Shown here piece by piece: positions 45,501 to 56,685 of a DNA stretch of 64,000 nucleotides; position 1 is the stretch's first letter, and the number at the start of each line of letters is the position of its first letter. The stretch covers positions 36,574,310 through 36,638,309 of the forward strand of contig NC_065544.1 of NCBI RefSeq assembly GCF_932294415.1, read 5' to 3'. Below the pieces are notes generated by a model. The model was given only the letters and a program-made list of their open reading frames with translations, was not told the DNA's origin and searched no databases. Origin of the DNA: Quercus robur (Eukaryota; Streptophyta; Magnoliopsida; Fagales; Fagaceae). Made by a program: the position numbers and the translations under genes.

Positions 45501-48412
45501 ATGTGCTTTTGCAGTTAACCAAAGCTGTTCACACTACATCAAGCTTACTAAAAAGCCTTGGTTTCGTTCAAAACCCATTGCTACCAAATACTTGACCATT
45601 TTAATTCAAACCACAACCATTAAATCCAAATAAAATGCTGAAATCTACACATTCTTGCATCAGATTGTAATATGAACATCTTTCCTACGTTTATAGATCT
45701 CAATCAGCTAAACAAATGAGTAACTCAGTTTCCAAAAGTGATATTTCTGTCACTACTTAGTTGCACAAAAATACTAGCCAGAGAAAGCAAGTAGCTGGAA
45801 ACTTACGCAGCACAATAAGCCAATGTTGCAACTGTCAACAGAAAGCTGCAGATCACAACAAAAGCAGGATCATCACGTGCCCATTGATTCTTAGTTTCTG
45901 GGATCAAAAGCAGGGGTAAACTTCTCAGTTGTATCAAAATTATAAGAAATAAAGCATACTACCACATGCCCAGAGTTTACAGTCACTGTAATTAAGAAAG
46001 TACAAAAATGCCAACCAGTACACAATTTTACAAATGCATTTACTCTCTCCTATATATTTGATAACTAAATGATCTTCTCCATTATATATTTTAAGATAAT
46101 ATAAAAGCCCTAACCGCTTAAGAGACACAACTGACTTGAAGCAACTAAAAACCAAAAAGAGAAGTAAATAAAAAAAAAGGTTTAGTTTGAACTTCAAAAT
46201 TCTTTATTATTAAACCAGGTATCTGTTTTTCCTCACTTTCAAATCATTGAAATATATTGTTGACAATTGCAAACTGTTAGTGCATTTGAACATTCTGTTA
46301 ATTAGAAAACAACCAATCCAGATAAACACAAGTATAGTCAGTTAGATGATTATAGTAGCCAGATACCACAATCTAACTCTACAGCACTGAAAGATTCATC
46401 AACACAAACCAGATGACAGCTAGTAAATGAATATTCCATGGAGAGTGGACTTACGCTTGTGATACTTGGTGTGCTGATAGCTACATCCATTGTAAAGTTC
46501 AACATGCAAAATACACAGTTAATAAAAAGTTGTTCATTAATAAACACAAAACATCTAATCCACAGCATTTAAAAAATTCAAAAAAAAATCCTCTTGCATG
46601 AAAAGGGTAACTGCTATTAATAGTAAGAATAGTATTGATAGAAAAGCTGAAAAATACTGCAGAGCCTAAGCGCAGATACTTACACAACTTTTGGTGAGGT
46701 GCATAGGTGAAGCATTTGCCAAAAGGTATATTCAATATCCATTTGTTGCCACTAAATCAAGCAACCAAAAGCAAAAATAAATTGATGAGAAAATCAAACA
46801 AGTTTAATTAAATATATGAGTGATCAAGTGCAAGTATCAAATGAGTTCAAACACAATGCCTTTGCCCTGAAGAAGAAGAAGAAATGTTTTCATAACCAAC
46901 AGTCCAGCAATGTTCTCAAAGAATCAAGTTGAAAATGAAACAAGTCTAGCAAGGAAACCTGACAACAAATGGACACAAAAGTGTCTCAGGACTGGGAGCA
47001 TCTTATATGTGTTGGTATACATGTATAATCATTATTATAGAGTTAAAAATGTGGGAATTCTCTTATCTTATGCTTTTTGTTGGGTATTATTAAAAGAGCA
47101 TCCATATTGTGTCCATTATGAGCCTAATATATTTTAATTACTATTGGATAAATAATGATAGAGATGTGTTTTATTGATTCAAATAAATTAGATTGGATTA
47201 GGATCAATTAGATTAGTTTGGAATAGGATGAACTATGATTAGTTTTATTGATAGATTATAGGAAGCTAGTATTCATCTTTTATCTAATTGGAAGTCATGA
47301 TTTTATAGATTACAAATTGTTAGCTAATCTAACTTGAAGGACTATGGACTCCCTCAAAGTAGTCCACTTTTGGTTCCCTCAAAGCAACCAAGCAAACAAT
47401 GTCACAATATTCACAATAGAATAAAGCAATTCACTGTATCCTAGAGGTAAATAGTTAACATTTCCATCACTAAAACCTGGATTTGAACTTCTTCTATATT
47501 TAACCATTTCAGATTTACTTCTATGTTAATCATGCATCCTTCTAAAAAGAGCAATCAGTTGTGGCAAAAGTTGTGTAAAATGCCGTGGTACTAGCATTGC
47601 TCTTCTAAAAATGGCATCACTCTAATTGTGTGTTGTTTCCTAGGGTCTTGTCCTGGCGCTCTGATTGGCAGCACGCCAAAAAAACCCTAAGATCTACAAA
47701 AGCATCAAGAATCTGCATTTTTCATTTTCTCAGACTGTAGATTTGCACTATCAGTGCACGCATTTTCCGCTACCCAAAACAGACTAGGGTAAACATTACA
47801 TACAAATTGAACTTATCCAGTGTATAAACATAAAGAAATAAAACAGTTCACGAGTTATTGAATCACATGAATCATGATGTTTGCACTTACTAACATGACA
47901 AAAAGGAAATTGCGATAGCAAGACAATTATTGAATCACATGAATCATGTCATTCACATCATGTTTCTATGTTGATAATACAAATAACTGACACAATTAAA
48001 TGTACTAATGACTGTAAGTAATCATATGCAAAAAGATAGTTCAGCTTGAGCTTTAGTATTCGAAACCTTGAACCGAATTAAAGAACAAAATTCAAAGCTC
48101 ATAGATAGAAACACAGCGTTGTGATAAGCAGTCAAAAAATCAAAAGCACATTCACAAAGAATTAGATCAAACGCCAATGGTAGTTAGAGAGTGTGTGTAG
48201 TATTCGTGGATCGAGTTCACGAACGTGGATATTTCAATCAATTCTGTGATAATTGAAAATTCGATTGGCGTGGAAATCAGATCCGAAAAGAGAATGAAAA
48301 TTTAAGAGTGAGAGAGAGAGACCTTGACAATTCGACGGAGGTACTGAGGGAACATGGGGTTAGCTCGAGATGAAGAGGACTGCGAGCGCCCTTTCGAGAC
48401 TGTGGGCAACAT
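33522..48412 (-). CDS. UNC50: UNC-50 / GMH1 family membrane protein
   Basis: Homologue of UNC-50/GMH1, a conserved multipass protein of the Golgi/early secretory membranes linked in other eukaryotes to ARF-GEF recruitment and receptor trafficking; its plant role is little defined. Ten exons on the minus strand: 48323-48412, 46684-46751, 46455-46480, 45807-45897, 37290-37385, 35993-36061, 35655-35713, 35449-35571, 33672-33743 and 33522-33586. They sum to 759 nt, 252 aa plus stop, the family length, and all phases agree. Protein landmarks are [88 protein letters not shown] and the end NMYFSQRL, with about five hydrophobic segments. Intron 6 (35714-35992) starts with GC, the others with GT. Intron 4 (37386-45806) holds nested transposons. 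The ATG gives the conserved MLPTVSK start. Confidence 0.94.
33839..34670. mobile_element. TIR element in UNC50 intron 8 with GC-rich interior
   Basis: Inverted ends GAGCAATTACATCAG and CTGATGTAATTGCTC with TAA on both sides (33836-33838 and 34671-34673) fit a PIF/Harbinger-type insertion. The interior 34080-34500 is GC-rich and contains three imperfect copies of a unit around GCCTCCGGCGGCGATGGCGA. Frames of 141 and 145 codons on the plus strand run through this repeat; they lack family resemblance and I treat them as spurious or captured sequence. Confidence 0.7.
34514..34553. repeat. Perfect 18-bp hairpin
   Basis: TGCTACAGTACCCGTGCA is followed after the loop AATA by its exact inverse complement. 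It sits near the right end of the TIR element at 33839-34670. On the minus strand it would be transcribed within UNC50 intron 8. Confidence 0.85.
34705..34907. mobile_element. MITE, same family as 4636-4934
   Basis: Ends GTGTGTTTGGAATGCAC and TATCCAAACAAACC, with the internal phrases GGGTCCCATGCACTGTTCAC and TTTGCTACAGTATTTTCAG shared with the copy at 4636-4934. It lies in UNC50 intron 8. Confidence 0.6.
38037..38439 (-). repeat. 3' LTR of the gypsy element
   Basis: 403 bp, TGATGCA...TGCATCA. The adjacent minus-strand CCCAGGGAGGA is a likely polypurine tract. Confidence 0.92.
38707..39756 (-). pseudogene. Gypsy reverse transcriptase fused to integrase C-terminal remnant
   Basis: A 349-codon frame contains the region before RT ([17 protein letters not shown]), RT blocks [36 protein letters not shown] and [15 protein letters not shown], and the catalytic [11 protein letters not shown]. 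Right after [13 protein letters not shown] the frame passes into [20 protein letters not shown], which in full-length relatives follows the integrase. The RNase H and integrase core are therefore deleted in frame (junction near 38825-38845). Downstream of the stop, frame remnants of the integrase end continue to 38440. Upstream, a frameshift near 39740 separates it from the protease part. Confidence 0.88.
39962..41865. mobile_element. hAT element inserted in the gypsy pol region
   Basis: Inverted ends TAGGGGTGTCAAT and ATTGACACCCCTA with a perfect 8-bp target duplication CCATGCAT (39954-39961 and 41866-41873). Subterminal ACACGAACCTGACACGGG and CGGGTTGACCCG-type repeats occur on both arms. 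There is no convincing transposase frame in its 1904 bp, which include the second hAT at 40117-40967. Confidence 0.9.
40117..40967. mobile_element. hAT element nested in the first hAT
   Basis: Ends CAGTGGCGGAGCCAGG and CTGGCTCCGCCCCTG are inverted, with a perfect 8-bp target duplication ACCCATAT (40109-40116 and 40968-40975). The interior is AT-rich with a G run near 40917-40929. It is non-autonomous, 851 bp, and the youngest layer of the nest. Confidence 0.92.
41879..43312 (-). pseudogene. Gypsy gag and protease, truncated
   Basis: The 477-codon frame starts at the ATG 18 bp from the primer-binding site. An N-terminal coiled segment (about 20-50) precedes the gag domain (about 105-270; [48 protein letters not shown]). 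The CCHC zinc knuckle is [14 protein letters not shown] (about 325-340) and an aspartic-protease site reads [11 protein letters not shown]. An A-run frameshift at about 41897-41906 changes the frame just before the hAT insertion at 41866. The continuation ([20 protein letters not shown]) lies beyond the insertion at 39953 and below. Confidence 0.88.
43330..43341 (-). other. Primer-binding site of the gypsy element
   Basis: TGGTATCAGAGC on the minus strand, two bases from the LTR end, is the standard plant site complementary to initiator methionine tRNA. Confidence 0.9.
43344..43748 (-). repeat. 5' LTR of the gypsy element
   Basis: 405 bp; differs from the other LTR by about eight substitutions and a CT insertion near 43505. 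Confidence 0.92.
44821..45806. other. Remainder of UNC50 intron 4
   Basis: Contains a GT microsatellite (about 44959-44976) and a C run at 45303-45321. No further element was recognised. Confidence 0.45.
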
Positions 48413-49451
48413 CTCCTTTTGATTCTTTTTCGTCTGCTTCTTCTTCTTCTTCTTTGATCGAAGAAGATCTGTGAAATTTCCACAGATTTCTCTCTCTTTC
48501 TGTGTGTTGAGTTCGGATGATGAGGAAGGAAACGTAAAAACGATGACGACCTATGAGCAAGTAAAGTTTGGGCCTCAATTTTTTTAATCATATAGATGGA
48601 TTTTCGGTTGGAATTGGACTTCGGCTAGGGCCCAAGTTTTGGTTGATTATTTGCGTAATTACCTTAAAAAAAAAATAAATGAATAAAGTTCTTTTGACAA
48701 ACGAAAATATTTAAACCTCTTCGAGTATCTAACTATTTCCTCAAGTGTATGCAGTCTTCCGTCCTATATGAACTAGTTTATTACAAGGAGAAATCCTATA
48801 TGGTGGTCCCAAGATGCTAGCAAGAGGTTTTGAATTCAGGATCTCATGAATATCATGAGATCTTAGAAACTACGAAACCATACAATCCACACTATTTGTC
48901 ATAAGTTTAGCCACTACTTATCGAGGTGGTGAACAATCGCTTTCACAAAGGCCCATTACTTTTTTTTTTTCTAATACTCACAATCGACAACATCAAAGTT
49001 TTTCTTTTTAAAAAAACCTCTTCTTCTTTTTTTTTCTAAATGCAATTATACTTTAACGACTTCCAGCATGATAAGAAGTTGCTTCCAAATGCACACCAAG
49101 ACGATCTATCAGTTACAAAATTTGCACACCAAGACGATCTATCAGTTACAAAATTTGTTAGCATCTTAAGGTAGTGTTTGGTTCAAGGTAATAACTTATA
49201 ATCTTGAGGGTTTTTTTGTTTAGATTTATAAGAATTCCCATGGCTGCATATAGCTCAAAGTATATAGAGATTGCCTTCTTAAAAGGTGCGAATTCACATC
49301 CTACTGACTTATTAGGGGAAAAATCCATTTTTTTTTAAATCAATACAACCAATAATTAGGGTATGTAGAGATTATTGCCACCATTAGCAAACCAATTGAA
49401 AGTGAGGGAGGACTGGACCGGTGGTGAGGGAGATCTAACTACTTTATACAA
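48413..49451. other. UNC50 5' flank and intergenic region
   Basis: The first 150-200 bp upstream of the UNC50 ATG is the likely minus-strand 5'UTR and promoter (a TTC/CTT-rich tract at 48429-48450). A 33-bp perfect tandem duplication starting GCACACCAAGACGATCTATC lies at 49091-49156. The overlapping 104- and 72-codon minus frames are extensions of the first exon in wrong frames. No other gene was seen. Confidence 0.5.
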
Positions 49452-51357
49452 ATGAATCCTTTCACAACATATTTGACAAGGGAGCAACAGTCGAAGAACT
49501 TGATGTGAAAAGCCATGGCAATGAAGACATCAACGGCCATAAAAGCAACCGTGTAGAGGAGTGTACAAAAGCATTGAAAAATCTATTAAATATAATACAA
49601 AATTTAACAAAATTTTTATATGAAATTTTAGTGCATTTTCCTCTTGTGGAACCAAGTTTTGCATTAGAGGTGAACAAAAGCGAAAGGATGTAACATTTCT
49701 TGGTAGGAAACAAATTTATCAAGAGAACCTTATCAGAGATTCAAACATGAGTTGCTAGAAAAGCCCTAGAACATTTCAAATCTCATCAGAGAAAAAATCT
49801 AGGGTTCCAATTGTGGATCAATTACTCATTCATGCAAACACACAGTATTTATATATACATAACACATATATTATTGTGTGGGAGGACCACTAAACATTGT
49901 TGATGTGATCATCCTGATATGTTGAATAATTTCTTGAAGCTAATACTCTAAGATTCCTAAAACTTGTCATTTGAAAGATATAAAGAATAGTTGGGTTCTA
50001 TATATTAAAACATAAATAAAAAGGAAAGGAAAGAATTCAAGCAAAATATTTATTATTAAAAAAAAAAAAAAAAAAAATCAGAGGGGCCATAAGTGATTAA
50101 CAATGTTAACCCAATTTGAGCATTTGACCTCATGTTCGGTTGGTGAACCTAGCTTTTACACTACAAACGGGATAATCACATATTGATGAGTGGGATCATC
50201 CCACATCTTTTATGATCTCTCCTTTTAACATATGTATCAGAGCATTTATGGTTAAGTCATTAATTAAAAAGTTTTTTTTTATTAAAAAATTGTGAATGGT
50301 GTATCATATCATATCATGTACCATATGATACAAACCTGAGACATATTCAATTAATAATTTATTTTTACATATTTATGCAATAATTTTCAAAATTTTTAAA
50401 TAAATATGTCAATCATAAATATATTTATAATATATATCATTAAATTAGTTACGCTAAAACGTTATGTTTTGGTTGTGTTGTTAAGGTCCAAGACTCCTAA
50501 AAAGAAAAAGAAGATGATGATGATGAAAATGATCAAACAATATGAAAAAAATAAAATAAAATAAAAAGATGAAGAGAATTAAGACAAAACACCATTATAA
50601 AAAAAAAAAGGCATAGAATGTGTATACACCTTTTTTATTATTATGTGTATGCACATTATATGCCTATATTATTTATATATTATAAAAATAAAAAATAAAA
50701 AACTATATTTTTAGTTATTGGACTAAACAAGATATAGCTTAAGCTCATAAATTTACATGTTTATGAATTAGATGATCCACATCGACATGGTGATTTGATA
50801 TTCTTCATATGTATCATGTTGTTTCGACATGTTAGCTCATTGGAACAACTGGTCAAACTCTTACAAACTATTTTGCCTGAGTTGAATTTTAGGTTTACTC
50901 ATTTTTCTTGGATAGAAAATCCCTCCCACGTGTGTAGATTAATAAGTTCAATTCAAATTTTGAAAAATTATAAGATCACATAAAATTGATCCAATCTTAC
51001 TTCTCTAAGTATTTGTAACTTATTTTTGTAAGTCCAATAAACTAATACAAACAAACTCTCCCAAACAACCAAAATCCTAAACATTAATAAGTTTTGCATT
51101 CCTTTTTCTTCAATTCTAATCTTGTTCTTGGACATAAGTGTAAATTGCTTAGCCCGATAAGGATGAATGCTCCCAGATAAATATTTTTTAAAATTGTTCC
51201 TTATGTGAAATAAAAAATAAAAAATTCCAACTTAACCAAACTGGATGACCATATACAACAATCTTACTAAATAAATTAATTGGATAGTGTGGTAAAAATT
51301 TTATTGCTAGATATCATTTGTTAGTTGTAAACTATTAAGAAACTTATATTTCAAGGG

Positions 51358-52057
51358 TGTAAGGACACGATTTGGAACGACCCCTAATAGTGTTGGGTTC
51401 GCACGTAAAAAGGCCCAAACAATATCATTTGTAGAGCGTGGGTTTGAAAGACTAGGGCTTAGTCACCAGACGGCGGGTTTTTTGCAGCGTTCATACATGG
51501 CTTAAATCGTGTTCGCCCTAGGAGTCTTTCTCCTGGAGGCGAGCTGGGAGGTTCTGGTTTTTGGCCATTTTTCCTGGCCAGCCTTTTGGTGCACTAACTT
51601 TTACATTATATAGTCCTTGGTTGATCTTAGCCCTCCACTTGTTGGTTAGGCAAGCGCTTACTTCTGTACCCGTCCCATCAGCTGTCCCCTCTTACTTTCT
51701 GTTAGTTGCGATGATCGAAGTTACACCGCCCAAGCGTCTTTTCTCATTAACATGGTCAAGACGTTGGCGGGTGGATTTAATGCGAAGGGGACGTATTTTC
51801 CTTGAACCAATTTTGCACCGTACCTCCACGTGGGCTCCATTCCACTCACATCCCCTTCAGGGGGCTGTTTGGGGATAGCCTTCATCGAGACGTTGCTCTT
51901 CCCATTGAAGTCCTGGAGTGCCGAGGATAGGGTCGTCCTTAGCAGATCCCCTTGACACCTCGGCCTTCGATCCTCCGTCCTCGACACACGACCTCCTCGG
52001 CATAGGCCCTGAGCCCGGATAGAGCGTGGGCCGGATCGTAAGCTCTCCAGCCCCACA
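51358..52057 (-). repeat. LTR of element B (3' LTR in element orientation)
   Basis: 700 bp, about 4 percent different by eye from 56686-57388. Confidence 0.9.
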
Positions 52058-52313
52058 ATAGCCCCTCAAAATCCTGCTATCCGACTCCTTGGACGGATAG
52101 GAGGGTTTTGATGACATCAGACATCTACCAATGTCTGTCAATCCTTATCACCTATCGGTTCCCGAGACTTTTCATCTGCCCGAGACACGTTACGTGGCCT
52201 CATTAAATACGGGCGGCTTTGTATTTCCCACGTCCTACGGCATGATGAAGATCGAACGGTGGTGATCCCTTGGTCTTTATGGGCGGGAAAATGTGTGCAA
52301 TTACCCTAGAAAA

Positions 52314-52320
52314 TATAAAA
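52314..52320 (+). promoter_or_regulatory. TATA box of the antisense gene in element B
   Basis: TATAAAA about 250 bp before the antisense ATG at 52571, at the position equivalent to 8810 in element A. A GTAAGT donor near 52461 and an intact GTCGCAG acceptor before 52544 suggest a 5'UTR intron. Confidence 0.6.
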
Positions 52321-52570
52321 GATTTTTTGGAACGGATCTGTCTCTTCAGTTTTGCACTTAAGAGTTCTAGTGCGTATATTCTGGGTTCATCTGAACTTTC
52401 GCCCAAACTCAAGTCTATCTCCAGCACAAAAAGCCTGTCCGAAGCGTCTTTCTTCTTTTATGTAAGTTCCCTACCTCCATTGACTCGTGCTTTTTCTTTT
52501 CTGGGTTTATTTTTCTTTGGTTCCCTTTCTTCTCCCGTCGCAGGTTGGGTTTGTTTAGTAAATCATAGAG

Positions 52571-55266
52571 ATGGCTAAATTGAGACTAAGGAAGTTAGTC
52601 GATACTGAAAAGGCGATGAATAAGTTCATCGTCGATTACAGGATTCCTCCCAACGTAAGTCTGAGGCATTGTAAGATGGGGGAGTGGCACTATAAGAGGG
52701 AAACGGGCGCGGTAGTAATTCCTGTCCTTGCCTTTGTAGAGGGGGGTATGAGAATCCCTATGGGGCCGGTAACTAGGGGTTACCTCAGGCACTTTCGATT
52801 AGCCTCCACCTAGTGCGTCGGCAACGTGTTTAGGATTCTGGGTTGCGTGGATGCTTTAAACGAAAAGATGGGGCTAAGACTGACCCACCATGACGTGAAT
52901 TGGTGCTATAATCTCTAAAATTTGAAGGGAAATCCTACTACATGAAGACAAGAGACAAGAGGGTTCGACTAATCCAGTGCCTCCCTGATTCCAACAAGGG
53001 ATTAAACAAGGATTTCCTTATCGTCTCTGGTGAATGGCACGATGGCGATCTGTGCCCCATAGTAGAAGGAGAACCAGGTAGGGTACTGGGAATGGAAGGG
53101 CGATGACCTTTTACGCCATTCTAATCTAATGTTGTTCGGTAACTAACCATGTATACGTGTTTTTCTTTTTGTAGATCCACACGCCTATCAACGACATTTT
53201 CACTTAGTCAACCGGGCGGACTTGGAGACTGTTCTACAAGCGGCAGTTTTCGTAAATGACGGAGATGGTCAAGTCCGAGCCGCTCACAAAATACTAGGGT
53301 ACCCTCCTGTTCAGAAGTCATTTGCGGACGCAAGGCACGTGATCAGCGCTAACCGTCCTTGACTTCCAAAAATTACCGTGGTCGAGACAGGATTTTTAAT
53401 CTCCCAGGAACCATCTGTCCCCGAGAACATCCCACCGATGGGCCCCTCCTCGTCTCATCAAGTAGCAGAGGACGAAGGCGAGCTAGACCAGCCCGAGGAA
53501 GGTTTTGGGGTATTTGACCTAGCCAACCAATCCGAGGATCCTTCTGGTGGTATAGGTGACCCAGCATTGTCCGAGGCGGAATTATCATCAGTAGGCACCT
53601 CTTCTCAAGCCGAGATGGGACTCAAGAGAAAGCCCCCGACCCCCCTGCTTGAACTCCTTGAGGGTCAACCTGGGAAGGATACGCAAGGAACGCCACAACC
53701 CAATGCTCCTTCCCCACCACCTCAGCCCCAGATTGTCCAGACTAGGTCATCCTCCACCAAGTCACAGCCACAATCCCCCCGCCCCAAACTTCCTGCTTCC
53801 TCCCAACCATCTCTGCCTCCTCGGCCGGAAGGCCCTGATTCAAAGAGAAAGAGGAGCCCCAAGGGCAAGGAAACCATGGACGGGGGAAAATCCCAACCTT
53901 CTAAGGAGAAGGAGGAGGTTCCGCGTACAAAACAACTGAAGATTGGGCACCAAAGCAAGGGTAAAGAGACTGAAGTCCAATCCTCTCAAGGCAAGGGAAA
54001 GGGGATCGAGGCCCAGTCCTCGCCAAGCGCCTGGCTTCCTGCCCCAATGCTTCACGGGGGTCCACTGCTGGAAACTGCATCCATGAGGGACCTCGGAGAT
54101 GGCGAGAGTGGCTACGTGGCGGACGCACTAGGGAGAACCATGCTGCTTCCCACTGACGTGGATGGACTGAGGAAAATGAGGATGCAGGAGGTCTTCCTCA
54201 GTACTAAGAGGTACTTGGGCATGGTAAGGTTTCTTGAAACCTAAAACTTTATTAACTCTCGCTCCTGGTTTGTCATTAACTATGCATTTATCTCCCTTGC
54301 CAGGCTCTTCAGGCCACCTATAGGATGGAGGAAGAGGTGAATAATAAGAGTAAGGCGGCTAAGAATGAACGCACCAAGCGCTTAATGGCCGCGAAGACTC
54401 TCCAAGCTTTTGAGGAGGACCTCGCCAAGGCCAAGGTTAACCTAACAGTCGCTATCCGAGAAAGGGATAGCACCTCGGCGGGCTTAGCTAGCGCCCAAAA
54501 ACAGGCCGAGGACCAAACAAAACGTCTACTAGAAGCCGAGGATTAGTTGCAAATAGCTAAAGAGCTGGTCAAGGATTTAAGTAAAAAACTGGCCGCGGCA
54601 GAGCATGACAAAGGTGTGGCGGAGTATGCCCGTGACGAAGCCATAAGGGCCAAGCAGGAGGCCGAGTTTGCCAGAAATGAGGCTGAGGTTGCCAAGGAAA
54701 CGACCGAGGATGATGGTTATAACGCGGGGGTAACTGAAACCCAAGCCATCCTTAAAGCCCAGATTCCTGGAGTATGCAGGCTTTACTGCTCCCAGGTTTG
54801 GGAAGAGGCATTGAAGTGAGCTGGGGTGAATGCTTCATCCGATTTGTGGAAAGCGGAGAACATATTCTACCCTACAGCCATCCGTGAGGCCACCTCCTCC
54901 AGTTCCGTGGCTATGAGCGACCAACCCGAGGAAGGGGTCACTCAGTCGGAAAACTTACAGGTCGGCGGCTCTCCTGGCAAGACGCTCAAAGAGGGAGAAC
55001 TTCAGGATGTGATAGAAATATCTCAGCATACGGATCCTGAGGTACCCAAAGAGGTTACTGAGCCCGTGGTTGGCACTCAGATACCTAATGCCGAGGAGCG
55101 AGCCATACTTGCCCAGCCCCCACAGGCAATTCCCCTTACTGTGGTCCCTATGAGTACCGATACTGACCCTGTTCAACCTTCCCCAGAAGGGACTATCCCC
55201 CAGGGCGTCGAAGCTGATCCCGTTCCGCATTCCCAGGACGTGGCCGATGCAAAACTAAAGAAGTAG
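52571..55266 (+). pseudogene. Antisense gene of element B, broken
   Basis: Same three-exon plan as in element A: 52571-53077, 53175-54223 and 54304-55266. Exons 2 and 3 have exactly the lengths seen in A (1049 and 963 nt), and exon 1 is one base shorter because of a single deletion near 52932. In-frame stops are TAG 52811-52813 (shared with A), TAA 52916-52918 (CAA in A), TGA 53360-53362 (CGG in A), TAG 54544-54546 (CAG in A) and TGA 54817-54819 (CGA in A). The domain order is the same: PF04195-like N-terminus, Pro/Ser/Lys-rich linker, coiled coil, IPGVCRLYCSQVWEEALK segment. The surviving open pieces (for example 288 codons at 53378-54244) are parts of this one gene. Function is unknown. Confidence 0.75.
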
Positions 55267-55649
55267 AAACCCTAGATAGGCTTCGTATTTGTTTTTAGTT
55301 TGACGATTAACTTGTTTCTTTTTTCTTTTGAAAACTTTGTAATCTATTAGTAGTTTGAACCTGTTAAACATGTATATATGAAATCCTTTTCTTCCTTTTT
55401 CCTTCTGGTTACTTGTTAATTGTCCTTGTCAATACTTACTATTGTTTATGAATTTTGAACTAATTTATCTTAACACGTATGAATAGTTGTACATGTGATA
55501 CATTTAACATCATGTTTCATAACCTTAGCTTACCTGCACCTGCAGAGCCTTGAACTCATTTCTGACCCTCATTCAACGAAGATATAGGCATCATTCTAGA
55601 TGTCACGTGTAGTTGCTAAGTCCTGCTTAGTACCCAAGTTTCTTTAAAG

Positions 55650-56446
55650 TAGTTGGTTTCCCCATAGGTTTGAGTCCGAGGACCATGCAATATCTTGGTT
55701 CTGTCCAACACTTGATTTTGATAAGTAGTTGGTTTCCCCATAGGTTTGAGTCCGAGGACCATGCAATACCCTGGTTCTGTCCAAAACTTGATTTTGATAA
55801 GTAGTTGGTTTCCCCATAAGTTTGAGTTCGAGGACCATGCAATACCCTGGTTCTGTTCAAAACTTGATTTTGATAAGTAGTTGGTTTCCCCATAGGTTTG
55901 AGTCCGAGGACCATGCAATACCTTGGTTCTGTCCAAAACTTGATTTTGAGAAGTAGTTGGTTTCCCCATAGGTTTGAGTCCAAGGACCATGCAATACCCT
56001 GGTTCTGTCCAAAACTTGATTTTTCATCCAAGTAGTTGGTTTCCCCATAGGTTTGAGTCCGAGGACCATGCAATACCTTAGTTCTGTCCAAAACTCAGTT
56101 TTTCTTCCAAGTAGTTGGTTTCCCCATAGGTTTGAGTCCGAGGACCATGCAATACCTTGGTTCTGTTCAAAACTCAGTTTTTTTTTTTTTTTTTTCAAGT
56201 AGTTGGTTTCCTCATAGGTTTGAGTCCGAGGACCATGCAATACCTTGGTTCTGTCCAAAACTCAGTTTTCGCATCTAAGTAGTTGGTTTCCCCATAGGTT
56301 TGAGTCCGAGGACCATGCAATACCTTGGTTCTGTCCAAAACTCAGTTTTCTCATCTAAGTAATTGGTTTCCCCATAGGTTTGAGTCTGTGGACCATGCAA
56401 TACCTTGGTTCTATCCAAAACTCAGTTTTCTCATCTAAGTAGTTGG
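55650..56446. repeat. Tandem array of ten 76-88 bp units in element B
   Basis: Copies begin near 55655, 55731, 55807, 55883, 55959, 56038, 56117, 56205, 56285 and 56365. The core matches the array in element A, but the spacer differs (TTGATTTTGATAA, then CTCAGTTTTCTCATCTA types, once with a long T run). Minus-strand frames of 124-154 codons read through it and are repeat artefacts. Confidence 0.9.
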
Positions 56447-56665
56447 GGGAATTAACCCCTCGGCTATGGCACGAGACCTTGTTTTTAGGGGAATTAGCTC
56501 ATCGGCCAAGCCCCTAGAACCATCCGTGCGGCTGACGCTACGAAACGTAGCCCCTAGTAAAGAAACATAGCCCCTAGTGGAACTTTACGCTAGAACACTA
56601 CAACCAGTTGTTAAAAATGACAAGGGAACTGTCTCGACCTACCGCCTATGCCAACACACAAGCCC

Positions 56666-56683
56666 TCCCCACAGACGGCGCCA
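56666..56683 (-). other. Primer-binding site of element B
   Basis: TGGCGCCGTCTGTGGGGA on the minus strand, two bases from the LTR, equivalent to 13111-13127. Confidence 0.75.
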
Positions 56684-56685
56684 AT

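Noticed and set aside
55616..56258. Minus-strand frames of 124, 154 and 133 codons with repeated peptides
   Set aside because: They only read through the 76-88 bp tandem array. Overlapping frames show the same peptide shifted, which is expected from the repeat.
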